This document shows, in pieces, positions 1 through 6,169 of a DNA stretch of 8,599 nucleotides. The stretch spans positions 1 through 8,599 of the forward strand of contig JAHFEI010000070.1 of NCBI GenBank assembly GCA_023248615.1, written 5' to 3'. The position numbers and the translations under genes were made by a program. This DNA comes from Nitrospinales bacterium (GTDB taxonomy: Bacteria > Nitrospinota_A > UBA7883 > JACRGQ01). Position 1 is the first letter of the stretch. The number at the start of each line of letters is the position of its first letter. The notes under the pieces were generated by a model, which saw only the letters and a program-made list of their open reading frames with translations, was not told the DNA's origin and did no database searches.

Positions 1-903
1 CACGCAACAACCGTCGGGGGTTTCACGGCAAGTTATTTCCACCCTGCCGCCAGGCGGCGTGAACTTTATGGCGTTGCTCACGAGGTTATTCAGCACACGC
101 AATATTTTCGATTCGTCTATCTCCAGCGGCTTGGGGCAAAGCGAATCCACATTAAGCGCGATATTTTTTTCCTGCGCGTTGTAGGACATCACCTCAGCCA
201 TCTCCGCCAGCAGGTCGTCCATAACGTGGCTTGCCTTTTCCAGCTTGTCCCTGCCGGTCTCAATGCGCGCTATATCCAGGATATCGTTTACCAGCTTTAG
301 TTGCCGTTTCCCGGCCCGGTTTATGATGCCGATGAATTTTTTTTGCATCGGGTTCAGCGGCCCGACAGTCTCTTGTAGCAGGGTTTGTGTAAACCCCAGC
401 ATAGAGGCCAGGGGCGAGCGTATGTCGTGTGATGCGATATTGAGGAACTCGTCCTTTAACGCCATCAGTTGTTTCAGGTGTACGTTGGTTTCGTCCAGTT
501 CTTTTTCCAGCTTCCGCTGTCGCAAGGCAGAGCGCACCCGCGCCAGGGCCTCGTCCATTTGCACTGGCTTGGTTATGAAATCGTCCGCGCCGGAATCCAG
601 CCCCTCTTTTATGTCTTCCGGGCTACTTTTTGCCGTGACCATGATGATGGGAAGAATCCGCCCTTTTCCTGTTCCTTTTATGCGGGTGCAGGCCTCCAGG
701 CCGCTCATTTGTGGCATCATCCAGTCCAGTAGCACCACGTCGACATCGTTTTTCTGTACCATTTCCACCGCTTCCGCGCCGCTTTGGGCGGTAAGGATAC
801 GGTAGCCCGCCTTGGTTAGGGGCCGTGTGAAGATGAGGATATTGCTTTCTTCATCATCCACTACAAGTATCGTAGGCCCCGGCGCGGGCGTTTCTTCTGC
901 CAA
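1..903 (-). CDS. Receiver-histidine kinase sensor protein, 3' end outside window
   Basis: Signal-transduction protein with an N-terminal receiver and a kinase core; 301 codons are visible and the reading continues past the left edge. The receiver spans about residues 11-128: acidic pair D16-D17 in ILVVDDEESN, phospho-acceptor D60 in LLDWMMP, T90 and K112. A short coiled linker leads to HisKA with phospho-accepting H159 in ASHDIRSPL, then the start of a HATPase_c domain with N-box LNNLVSNAIKF (about 271-281). The G boxes are cut off. I chose TTG at 903 as start: an in-frame TAG lies just upstream, GGGGGTG sits 4 bases before it, and the ATG at about 918 is in another frame. No membrane segment is visible, so the protein is probably cytoplasmic, taking phosphate or a signal through its receiver. 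It is transcribed divergently from the his block. Family call is firm; the ligand is unknown. Confidence 0.88.
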   Translation of the reverse strand, partial: MAEETPAPGPTILVVDDEESNILIFTRPLTKAGYRILTAQSGAEAVEMVQKNDVDVVLLDWMMPQMSGLEACTRIKGTGKGRILPIIMVTAKSSPEDIKEGLDSGADDFITKPVQMDEALARVRSALRQRKLEKELDETNVHLKQLMALKDEFLNIASHDIRSPLASMLGFTQTLLQETVGPLNPMQKKFIGIINRAGKRQLKLVNDILDIARIETGRDKLEKASHVMDDLLAEMAEVMSYNAQEKNIALNVDSLCPKPLEIDESKILRVLNNLVSNAIKFTPPGGRVEITCRETPDGCCV

Positions 904-983
904 ATGGCACCCCCATAGCAAAAACCGCTAGTGTTATGTCCAAGTATTCCCTTTACAGGGCGCAACGTGCATCAATCCGCATC

Positions 984-1051
984 GGTAGCAACGGGATTTA
1001 TCCTGTTGTTGTGCCCTTAGGGCGCAAGGCAGGCTGAAGCCCGCCGCTACC
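984..1051 (-). repeat. Palindromic multi-hairpin intergenic repeat, inverted relative of the downstream elements
   Basis: The element is bounded by GGTAGC (984-989) and its exact inverse GCTACC (1046-1051). Inside are three hairpins: CAACGGGA/TCCTGTTG (989-1008, loop TTTA, one G-T pair), GCCC/GGGC (1013-1023) and a GGCTGAAGCC core (1032-1041) extended by flanking GC pairs. Read on the minus strand it runs TTGGTAG..GGCTTCAGCCTG..GCGC..ACAAC, the same order of landmarks as the plus-strand elements at 5864 and 6274. This looks like a dispersed REP-type intergenic element; the family name is not known to me. Confidence 0.7.
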
Positions 1052-1080
1052 AAATTGTAAAGCCGTTACTGGGGTACTAC

Positions 1081-1098
1081 ACCAAATACTGGTTTGGT
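1081..1098. repeat. Small inverted repeat upstream of hisA
   Basis: ACCAAA (1081-1086) and TTTGGT (1093-1098) form a 6-base-pair arm around a 6-base loop. An outer GGTAC (1073-1077) and GTACC (1097-1101) add a second, overlapping symmetry. It lies between the long repeat and the hisA leader, so it could be an operator or a leader hairpin. No convincing -35/-10 pair was found nearby, and the role is open. Confidence 0.35.
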
Positions 1099-1130
1099 AC
1101 CCGCCCATTTTAGGTTATTGGAGATAAAAA

Positions 1131-1190
1131 GTGAAAAGAAAATGCTCCCCTTGCGGTAGACTTGCAGGATGGTTATTATTCCGGCAATAG
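1131..1190 (+). other. Possible 19-codon leader mini-cistron overlapping the hisA start
   Basis: GTG at 1131 is preceded by GGAG (1120-1123) with 7 bases between, and opens a 19-codon frame ending at TAG 1188-1190, 22 bases past the hisA start. hisA itself has almost no ribosome binding site: only CAGG directly abutting its ATG, and an in-frame TAG at 1157-1159 rules out an upstream start. Translation of the mini-cistron could therefore deliver ribosomes to hisA by coupling. It has no histidine codons, so it is not a classical his attenuator peptide. Short frames like this occur by chance. Confidence 0.25.
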
Positions 1191-1894
1191 ACATAAAGGG
1201 CGGACGGTGCGTACGGCTTATCCAGGGAGATATGGATAGGGAAACCGTCTACGCCAGCGACCCGGTGGCACAGGCCCGGAAATGGGAAGAGGCTGGCGCA
1301 AGCCTTATACACATCGTGGATTTGGATGGCGCAGTGGAAGGGCGGCCTAAAAATGCCAGCCTTATCGGGGACATCTGCCGCTCCGTCCGGTGCGCGGTTC
1401 AGCTTGGCGGCGGAATACGTAGCAGGCAGGTAGCGGATGAATACATTGCCCTCGGCATAAGCAGGATAGTGCTTGGCACACTGCTTATAAAAAATATGCC
1501 GCTTGCGGAGGAAATAGTGCGGGCGCACCCCGGAAAAGTGTTGGCTGGCATAGACAGCAAAAACGGCATGGTGGCGGGCGATGGCTGGGTGCAAACCTCC
1601 GTGGTTGCGGCAACCGAGCTGGCAAAACGGATAGCGGGCTGGCCTTTAGCCGGCATAGTGTTTACCGACATCTCGTGCGATGGGATGATGCAGGGAGCAG
1701 ACCTTGTGGAAACGGCAAAAATGGCGGCCGCAACGCAACTGCCGTTGATAGCTTCCGGCGGAGTGTCGTGCATGGATGACCTTGCGGCGATTTCTGCTAT
1801 TCCGGGGGTGGAAGCGGCAATAGTCGGCAAGGCGCTGTACACCGGCGCGATAAACCCGGCGCAAGCCATAAAAAGATTTGAACATGGCGGATGA
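1169..1894 (+). CDS. hisA: HisA, ProFAR isomerase
   Basis: 1-(5-phosphoribosyl)-5-[(5-phosphoribosylamino)methylideneamino]imidazole-4-carboxamide isomerase, EC 5.3.1.16. It performs the Amadori-type rearrangement of ProFAR to PRFAR, the substrate of HisF-HisH, in the cytoplasm. The 241 residues form a complete TIM barrel of usual length. Visible signatures are the N-terminal VIIPAIDIKGGRCVRL with catalytic base D8, LGGGIRS at about 79-85 (first phosphate site), LAGIDSKNG with D129 (second acid/base position), FTDISCDG at 165-172 and the second phosphate site IASGGVS at 194-200. The start at ATG 1169 matches the family N-terminus exactly; the next in-frame codon region upstream holds a stop. 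It is first in a block with hisF 3 bases downstream. The ribosome binding site is poor, so expression may depend on coupling to a leader frame. Confidence 0.97.
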   Translation: MVIIPAIDIKGGRCVRLIQGDMDRETVYASDPVAQARKWEEAGASLIHIVDLDGAVEGRPKNASLIGDICRSVRCAVQLGGGIRSRQVADEYIALGISRIVLGTLLIKNMPLAEEIVRAHPGKVLAGIDSKNGMVAGDGWVQTSVVAATELAKRIAGWPLAGIVFTDISCDGMMQGADLVETAKMAAATQLPLIASGGVSCMDDLAAISAIPGVEAAIVGKALYTGAINPAQAIKRFEHGG

Positions 1895-1897
1895 CAC

Positions 1898-2653
1898 ATG
1901 CTTACTAGGCGCATAATACCCTGCCTGGACGTGAAAAACGGCCGTGTCGTAAAAGGGGTGAATTTTGTCGGCCTGCGCGATGCGGGCGACCCCGTGGAAA
2001 CGGCGGAACTGTATGACAAGCAGGGAGCGGACGAGCTTACATACCTTGACATTACGGCGAGCATTGAAAACCGCCACACCATCATTGACGTTGTAGAGCG
2101 CACCGCAGACAAGGTTTTCATGCCGCTTACCGTGGGTGGCGGGGTGCGTACCGAAGACGACATCCGGCAACTGCTTAAAGCAGGGGCGGACAAGGTAGCC
2201 ATAAACACCACCGCCGTTAGCAACCCCGATTTCATAAAGAAGGCGGCGTTCCGGTTTGGCACGCAGTGCATAGTAGTTGCCATAGATGCAAAACGGTCCG
2301 GCGACGGGTGGGAGGTCTTCACGCACGGGGGCCGCAAAGCCACGGGGCTGGACGCCGTGCAGTGGGCCAAGAAGATGCGCGATTTCGGCGCGGGCGAAAT
2401 ATTGCTTACAAGCATGGACAGGGACGGCACAAAAATCGGCTACGACCTGGAATTGACAAAGGCGGTGGCCATCTCTGTGGATATTCCCGTTATCGCATCC
2501 GGCGGCGTGGGAAACCTGGAGCACCTTTACGAAGGCTTTGCATCGGGCGAGGCCTCCGCCGCGCTTGCCGCTTCAATATTCCATTTTGGCGAGTATACTA
2601 TCGCCGAGGCAAAGGCATACCTGAATGCGAAAGGGATACCGGTAAGGATATGA
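1898..2653 (+). CDS. hisF: HisF, cyclase subunit of imidazole glycerol phosphate synthase
   Basis: Using ammonia delivered by the glutaminase HisH, HisF converts PRFAR to imidazole glycerol phosphate and AICAR, the branch to purine synthesis. The 251 residues are a full-length TIM barrel. The catalytic aspartates fall at the family positions, D11 (IIPCLDVKNGRVVKG) and D130 (VVAIDAKRSGDG). Phosphate-binding loops are TVGGGVR at about 78-84 and IASGGVG near the C-terminal end. The ATG lies 3 bases after the hisA stop, with GGCGGATG overlapping the end of hisA as a plausible ribosome site. It ends inside an ATGA overlap with hisIE. No hisH is found between or beside hisA and hisF, where it often lies, so the amidotransferase must be encoded elsewhere. 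Confidence 0.97.
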   Translation: MLTRRIIPCLDVKNGRVVKGVNFVGLRDAGDPVETAELYDKQGADELTYLDITASIENRHTIIDVVERTADKVFMPLTVGGGVRTEDDIRQLLKAGADKVAINTTAVSNPDFIKKAAFRFGTQCIVVAIDAKRSGDGWEVFTHGGRKATGLDAVQWAKKMRDFGAGEILLTSMDRDGTKIGYDLELTKAVAISVDIPVIASGGVGNLEHLYEGFASGEASAALAASIFHFGEYTIAEAKAYLNAKGIPVRI

Positions 2654-3282
2654 GCGATGTGGAACTAAAATTCGACTCTCACGGGTTGATACCGGCAATA
2701 CTACAGGCCGCCGCAACCGGAAAGGTGCTGATGGTGGCCTATATGAACACCGAGGCGTTGCGCCTTACCAGGGAAACCGGGTACGCCCATTTTTACTCCC
2801 GCTCCCGCCGCGTGATATGGAAGAAGGGCGAGACCAGCGGCAACACCCAAAAGGTGCGTAAAATATTATACGACTGCGATAGCGATACCCTGCTTTTGGA
2901 GGTAGACCCCAACGGCCCCGCTTGCCACACCGGCAACGAGACCTGCTTTTTCACCGAGCTTGGGAAAGGCGATACCGTCATCCAAAATGCGCCGGATGCT
3001 AACGACAATATCGTGTCCCGCATATATCAGGTTATACAGCAAAGGAAAGCGCAACGGCCCGAAGGGTCGTACGTAGCCGGGCTTTTCAACAAGGGTGAAA
3101 ACGCGATACTGAAAAAAATCGGCGAGGAAAGCGCGGAGTTTGTAATGGCCTGCATGAAGAAAGACGGCAAGAACATCGCCGCCGAGGCGGCTGACCTGTG
3201 GTTCCATTCCCTGATAGCCATGGCGGAAGCCGGGGTAGGGCCGGAAGAGGTTTTCGAGGAACTAAAACGGCGATTCAAATGA
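2650..3282 (+). CDS. hisIE: HisIE, bifunctional PR-AMP cyclohydrolase / PR-ATP pyrophosphatase
   Basis: Catalyses steps 2 and 3 of histidine synthesis. The C-terminal HisE part hydrolyses PR-ATP to PR-AMP and the N-terminal HisI part opens the adenine ring. There are 210 residues. HisI (about 1-110) has FYSRSRRVIWKKGETSGN (48-65), metal-site cluster D75-C76-D77-S78-D79, and C92 and C99 in the GPACHTGN..C motif, the three cysteines being the expected zinc ligands. HisE (about 122-210) is a MazG-like helical domain with LFNKGENAILKKIGEESAE (145-163) and EAADLWFH (179-186) supplying acidic metal ligands. The start is ATG 2650, overlapping the hisF stop by 4 bases; a longer in-frame reading reaches back into hisF but the family N-terminus begins here. 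There is only weak AAGG at 2644-2647, so translation is probably coupled to hisF. Confidence 0.96.
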   Translation: MSDVELKFDSHGLIPAILQAAATGKVLMVAYMNTEALRLTRETGYAHFYSRSRRVIWKKGETSGNTQKVRKILYDCDSDTLLLEVDPNGPACHTGNETCFFTELGKGDTVIQNAPDANDNIVSRIYQVIQQRKAQRPEGSYVAGLFNKGENAILKKIGEESAEFVMACMKKDGKNIAAEAADLWFHSLIAMAEAGVGPEEVFEELKRRFK

Positions 3283-4532
3283 AAAAAACAAAAGCGCTTT
3301 TCCTGAACCACAACTTCATGGGGGAAGGCACCTACCTGCGCTGTTTCAACCTTGGGCGTGAGCTGGCCATAAGCGGCTACGAAATAGACCTGGTATGCGC
3401 CGACAACCAGCCGGGCGGCATGTCAGCGAAGGTGCGCTATTCCGAAGGCGGCCTGCGCGTAATAACCCTGCCCCGCTTCGGCGCGGGCGCACCATACGCC
3501 GGATACGCATTAAGGGCGCTTATGTCCATCCCATATTCCATGTCCCGCAAATACGATCTGGTGCATGCCTTTGCCGTGGCAATACCAAGCACCGCCATCC
3601 CCGCTATTGCGGCGCGTATGGCCGCAAGAAAAATCCTGGTGGATTGGGACGATGCGTGGGCCGGTGGGTTGGCCAAGTTCGCGCATCCCGCCGCCGCAAA
3701 GATAGCGGGGTTTTTGGAAGAGCACACTCCCGCTATGGCGGGGGCAACGGCGATAACCGTGGTCAGCGACCATCTTGCCGGTTGCGCCAGGAAAATATAT
3801 CCGAAACTCCCGGTACACAAGATACTCAACGGCGCCGATTTCAACGCCATCCATCCGATTGATAAAAGCGCGGCGCGGCAGGAGCTTGGCATTCCGCAAG
3901 ACGAGCAGGCGTTGTTGGCAATGGGAAGGACGTATACAGGTAGCCTCGAACTGATGCTGGAATCGTTCACGCAGGTGTTGAAAGATAGGCCGAACACAAA
4001 GCTGTATGTGGTGGGGGAAATCTGCGCCTACGGGAACCTGGGCGACTATGTGCGGCGCACGCTGGAGCGTTTTGCGCCGCTGGCAAACGGGAACATCATC
4101 CATGTAGGGCATGTGCCGTACAACCGGCTGAAGTATTACCTGTCGGCGGCAGACGCCCTCATCCTGCCTATGGAGAAATGCCACCACGAGGAAAGCCGCT
4201 TCCCCATACGCTTCGGCGATTATCTTGCGTCCGGCAACATAATAGTATCCAACGCAGTCGGCGAAATAAAAACGCTGATGGATAAGTACCAGGCCGCGCT
4301 TACGTCCGACCCGGCAGACAACGGCGCATTTGCGAAAAAAATGATAGAGGGGCTGGATTTGGCCCATTCCCAAAACGGATACAAAACAAGGGCGCGCGCA
4401 CTTGCCGCAGGCGATTTGAGCTGGAAATCCGTGGCGGAAAAACTGGGCGCGGTCTACCAGCACCACCTGTACGGCAAGGCGTTTTCGGAAGAAAACGTGT
4501 CCGCCACATCCGAGGCCTCTCCGGTTTTCTAA
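3279..4532 (+). CDS. GT-B glycosyltransferase (GT4-like), coupled to the his genes
   Basis: A 417-residue predicted glycosyltransferase that would move a sugar from a nucleotide-sugar donor to an unknown acceptor, probably for a surface polysaccharide or glycolipid. The N-terminal half starts with a Rossmann strand and a glycine loop (KALFLNHNFMGEGTYLR, 5-21), then VDWDDAWAGG (121-130). The C-terminal half has KLYVVGE (241-247), HVGHVPYNRL (275-284), LSAADALILPM (288-298) and FPIRFGDYLASGNIIVSNAVGEI (308-330), corresponding to the donor-binding E-x7-E region of GT4 enzymes. Here the second Glu is Asp314 and the first position is Ser/Glu, a variant motif. No signal peptide or membrane helix is apparent, so it is cytoplasmic or peripheral. 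The start at ATG 3279 overlaps the hisIE stop by 4 bases; a longer frame from 3198 would lie inside hisIE and precede the natural N-terminus. Substrate not predictable. Confidence 0.85.
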   Translation: MKKTKALFLNHNFMGEGTYLRCFNLGRELAISGYEIDLVCADNQPGGMSAKVRYSEGGLRVITLPRFGAGAPYAGYALRALMSIPYSMSRKYDLVHAFAVAIPSTAIPAIAARMAARKILVDWDDAWAGGLAKFAHPAAAKIAGFLEEHTPAMAGATAITVVSDHLAGCARKIYPKLPVHKILNGADFNAIHPIDKSAARQELGIPQDEQALLAMGRTYTGSLELMLESFTQVLKDRPNTKLYVVGEICAYGNLGDYVRRTLERFAPLANGNIIHVGHVPYNRLKYYLSAADALILPMEKCHHEESRFPIRFGDYLASGNIIVSNAVGEIKTLMDKYQAALTSDPADNGAFAKKMIEGLDLAHSQNGYKTRARALAAGDLSWKSVAEKLGAVYQHHLYGKAFSEENVSATSEASPVF

Positions 4533-4579
4533 CGTCGCCCTGCCATCCGAAATAGCAATGCCGTTCGTTAAATTAATTT

Positions 4580-4608
4580 TTATATCCCGCCCCCGTTTGG
4601 TTTACAAT
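4580..4608 (+). promoter_or_regulatory. Possible sigma-70 promoter of the TPR gene
   Basis: TACAAT (4603-4608) is one base from the -10 consensus. The hexamer 17 bases upstream, TTATAT (4580-4585), is a poor -35, and an A/T-rich tract (about 4568-4585) precedes it. Start of transcription would fall near 4615, about 20 bases before the GTG start. The preceding gene ends at 4532 and no terminator is seen between, so read-through from the his block is also possible. Confidence 0.3.
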
Positions 4609-4634
4609 GTAGCCATAATTTTTAAGGGGGGCGC

Positions 4635-5852
4635 GTGAAGTTCCGGTCTTTGTTTGCATCCGGCATTATTCTCGCCTGCCTCCTTGTTAGCCTCTCCGGC
4701 GTTGCGCAAGGGGCGGCTCCCCCACCGACACCCCCGACACCACCAGAACAGACGCAGGCAGATATCAACCGCGCGGCACAGGAGCTTGCGCAAGATAGAA
4801 AGTTGTTCCAGGAACAAAAACAGGGGCTGGAAAAACGCGAAGCAACCCTAGATCGCGCTATGGGTGTACTGAATACTTCTATCGCTGTTTTTGGCGACAC
4901 GATGAACATTTGGACAATAATCCTGACAGTAATCGGAGTAATCATTGCGATTATCGCAGGCTTAGGCTTCTTTGAGTACAGGCGCCTTAAGGATTTCAGG
5001 GTCGAAGTGGAAGGGGAATTGAAGAAAGCAAAAGACTCGAATGAAGTGATTGCGCCGATTGTTGCAAAAATCAAGGAGCATGAGAAGGAAGCGGAAACCG
5101 TACGCCAACAATTGCGCGACATTTTAGATAAAACGGTTGGTACCGGGCGGGAGATGCAGGCGGGGGGCAAAGGGGAAGAGCTATCGGCGGAGATGAAGGC
5201 AAAGCTGGAGGGGTTGGCGCAGAAAATTGAATTCCTGGAAGTAATGGGTGTAAGCCTAAAGCCGGAGGATTATCTCAATAAGGGGCGCTCATTCTTTGCC
5301 AATAAGGAATATGACAAAGCGTTGATTGCCTTTGACCATGCGCTTAGCGGGAACGATAAACTTGCCGATGCTTGGTTCTGGAAGGGGCGCACTCTTCAAA
5401 GACTGGAACGGCACGAAGATGCGCTTGCCGCTCTTGAGGAGGCGATTAAGCTAAACCCGAAGGATTCTGCGGCATGGAACAACAAAGGGGTTTCACTTAA
5501 CAGGCTTAAGCGGTACGAAGATGCGCTTGCCGCTCTTGAGGAGGCGATTAAGCTAGACCCGAAGGATGATGTGGTATGGAGCAACAAAGGGTGGGCTTTG
5601 GTGGGGCTGGGTAAAAAAGAAGAGGCCATAAAGGCGTACAAACAGGCTTCTTTCCTCACTGCCGAGCCTGCCTGGAAATTATATCTTGATGCCAATCTGC
5701 TGGCAATTGAGGGCAAGCGGAAAGAGGCTCTTGCCGCGCTTAAATCTGCGGTTGCCATAAATGCTGAGCGCAAGGAATCGGCGTTGCGGAATATTGAAGT
5801 TTGGGGTTCCTTCCACAGCGACCCCGAATTTATAGCCATCACGAAAAAATAA
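4635..5852 (+). CDS. Exported/membrane-anchored TPR protein with coiled coils
   Basis: A 405-residue protein with no catalytic domain recognised. Residues 1-27 look like a signal peptide (MKFRS, hydrophobic 10-22, then AQGA). A proline-rich stretch APPPTPPTPPEQ (28-39) follows, then a charged coiled coil (about 42-75), a clear transmembrane helix (about 92-113, IWTIILTVIGVIIAIIAGLGFF) and a second coiled coil (about 115-205). At least three TPR units cover about 210-340, two of them nearly identical, with a degenerate fourth to about 378. The last residues, FHSDPEFIAITKK, form a tail that recurs downstream. The start is GTG 4635, 3 bases after AAGGGGGG, and is supported by the signal-like N-terminus. 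A scaffolding role at the membrane is inferred. If the signal peptide is cleaved, the proline linker is periplasmic and the TPR part probably cytoplasmic; if not cleaved, topology changes. Confidence 0.85.
   Translation: MKFRSLFASGIILACLLVSLSGVAQGAAPPPTPPTPPEQTQADINRAAQELAQDRKLFQEQKQGLEKREATLDRAMGVLNTSIAVFGDTMNIWTIILTVIGVIIAIIAGLGFFEYRRLKDFRVEVEGELKKAKDSNEVIAPIVAKIKEHEKEAETVRQQLRDILDKTVGTGREMQAGGKGEELSAEMKAKLEGLAQKIEFLEVMGVSLKPEDYLNKGRSFFANKEYDKALIAFDHALSGNDKLADAWFWKGRTLQRLERHEDALAALEEAIKLNPKDSAAWNNKGVSLNRLKRYEDALAALEEAIKLDPKDDVVWSNKGWALVGLGKKEEAIKAYKQASFLTAEPAWKLYLDANLLAIEGKRKEALAALKSAVAINAERKESALRNIEVWGSFHSDPEFIAITKK
5413..5568 (+). repeat. Near-identical tandem DNA repeat inside the TPR gene
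   Basis: Bases 5413-5466 and 5515-5568 match at all but one position, exactly 102 bases apart, which is one 34-residue TPR unit. They encode EDALAALEEAIKLNPKD and EDALAALEEAIKLDPKD. The flanking parts of the same TPR units are clearly more diverged, so this 54-base core looks recently duplicated or gene-converted. Confidence 0.85.
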
Positions 5853-5869
5853 CCCCCCGCATTGGTAGG

Positions 5870-5891
5870 TACAGGCTTCAGCCTGTATTTT
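5870..5891 (+). terminator. GGCTTCAGCC hairpin with short T tract after the TPR gene
   Basis: TACAGGC/GCCTGTA (5870-5876 and 5881-5887, loop TTCA) form a perfect 7-base-pair hairpin followed by TTTT (5888-5891), 17 bases after the TPR stop codon. It could end the TPR transcript. The T tract is short and the same hairpin recurs at 6280-6301, away from any gene end other than a duplicated tail, so it may simply be part of the repeat. Confidence 0.35.
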
Positions 5892-5988
5892 GGCGCGAAG
5901 CGACAACTCGACACCCGGTAGCGTAAACAGCCTTGCAGGAGGTGCGGCCTTGAAATCGGAAAAGGTTATCGTTCGAACCCCTCCCGAA

Positions 5989-6009
5989 CCTCCCCTTTCC
6001 AAGGGGAGG
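5989..6009. repeat. CCTCCCC/GGGGAGG hairpin, copy 1
   Basis: CCTCCCCTT and AAGGGGAGG form a perfect 9-base-pair stem around a TCC loop. The same sequence recurs at 6147-6167 and 6399-6419, each time followed by GAAAATG. It resembles dispersed GC-rich intergenic palindromes seen in many bacterial genomes. Confidence 0.8.
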
Positions 6010-6010
6010 A

Positions 6011-6104
6011 AAATGGTGAGTGCAAAGAATCGGCGTTGCGGAATATTGAAGTTTGGGGTTCCTTCCACAGCGACCCCGAATTTAAAGCCATCACCAAAAA
6101 ATAA
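6011..6104 (+). pseudogene. Duplicated 3' tail of the TPR gene, copy B
   Basis: These 94 bases match the end of the TPR gene (5759-5852) at offset 252 with about five differences and no indels. Read in the gene's frame they give NGECKESALRNIEVWGSFHS, then DPEFKAITKK and a stop: an intact C-terminal tail without the upstream TPRs or a start codon in frame. Where the full gene has ATA (Ile) this copy has AAA (Lys), shared with copy C. It is directly abutted on the left by a hairpin. It is probably the remnant of a lost paralogue or part of a repeat that captured the gene end; it is not expected to be translated in this frame. Confidence 0.75.
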
Positions 6105-6144
6105 CCTTAGCCGCTTCTCCCCTTATATATCGGTATCCCTTCCC
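6105..6144. other. Unique spacer between tail B and hairpin 2
   Basis: Roughly 40 bases, pyrimidine-rich (TTCTCCCC, TTCCCTTCC), with no counterpart in the other repeat units. Here the GGCTTCAGCC element present after tails A and C is missing, so it was either never inserted or was lost after tail B. Confidence 0.5.
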
Positions 6145-6169
6145 TTCCTCCCCTTTCCAAGGGGAGGAA
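6145..6169. repeat. CCTCCCC/GGGGAGG hairpin, copy 2
   Basis: Same palindrome as at 5989, here extended by TT/AA to an 11-base-pair stem with a TCC loop. Its left flank differs from copies 1 and 3, whereas its right flank (GAAAATG and the gene tail) is the same as for copy 1. Confidence 0.8.

Larger units (their letters stand above)
5759..6015 (+). repeat. Long direct repeat, copy 1 (gene tail plus non-coding unit)
   Basis: This stretch covers the last ~31 codons of the TPR gene, its stop, and the following non-coding unit. It matches 6169-6425 at a constant offset of 410 bases with no indels and about 8 mismatches by hand count. The non-coding part holds a GGCTTCAGCC palindrome (5870-5887), a GAAGCGACAACTCGACACCC segment, GTTCGAAC (5971-5978) and a CCTCCCC/GGGGAGG hairpin (5989-6009). 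Confidence 0.9.

Noticed and set aside
245..805. 186-codon plus-strand frame opposite the left-hand kinase
   Set aside because: Ser/Arg/Phe-rich antisense shadow; the minus strand reads as receiver plus HisKA with all key residues.
1399..2524. Long minus-strand open frames (343 and 292 codons) opposite hisA and hisF
   Set aside because: Composition is Ser/Pro/Arg- or Cys/His-rich with no domain signature, and the plus strand encodes clear HisA and HisF. They arise from codon bias.
3510..4466. 318-codon minus-strand open frame opposite the glycosyltransferase
   Set aside because: Arg/Cys/His-rich translation without motifs; the plus strand has a family match and operon overlap.
4533..4634. 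Rho-independent terminator after the glycosyltransferase
   Set aside because: No GC-rich hairpin followed by a T tract could be drawn; the A/T-rich stretch near 4570-4585 lacks a stem before it.
5971..5980. GTTCGAACCC, resembling a tRNA T-arm or a tRNA-derived attachment site (also at 6381)
   Set aside because: Bases on either side do not pair to form a T stem and no acceptor, D or anticodon arm can be drawn; it is an 8-base palindrome within the repeat.
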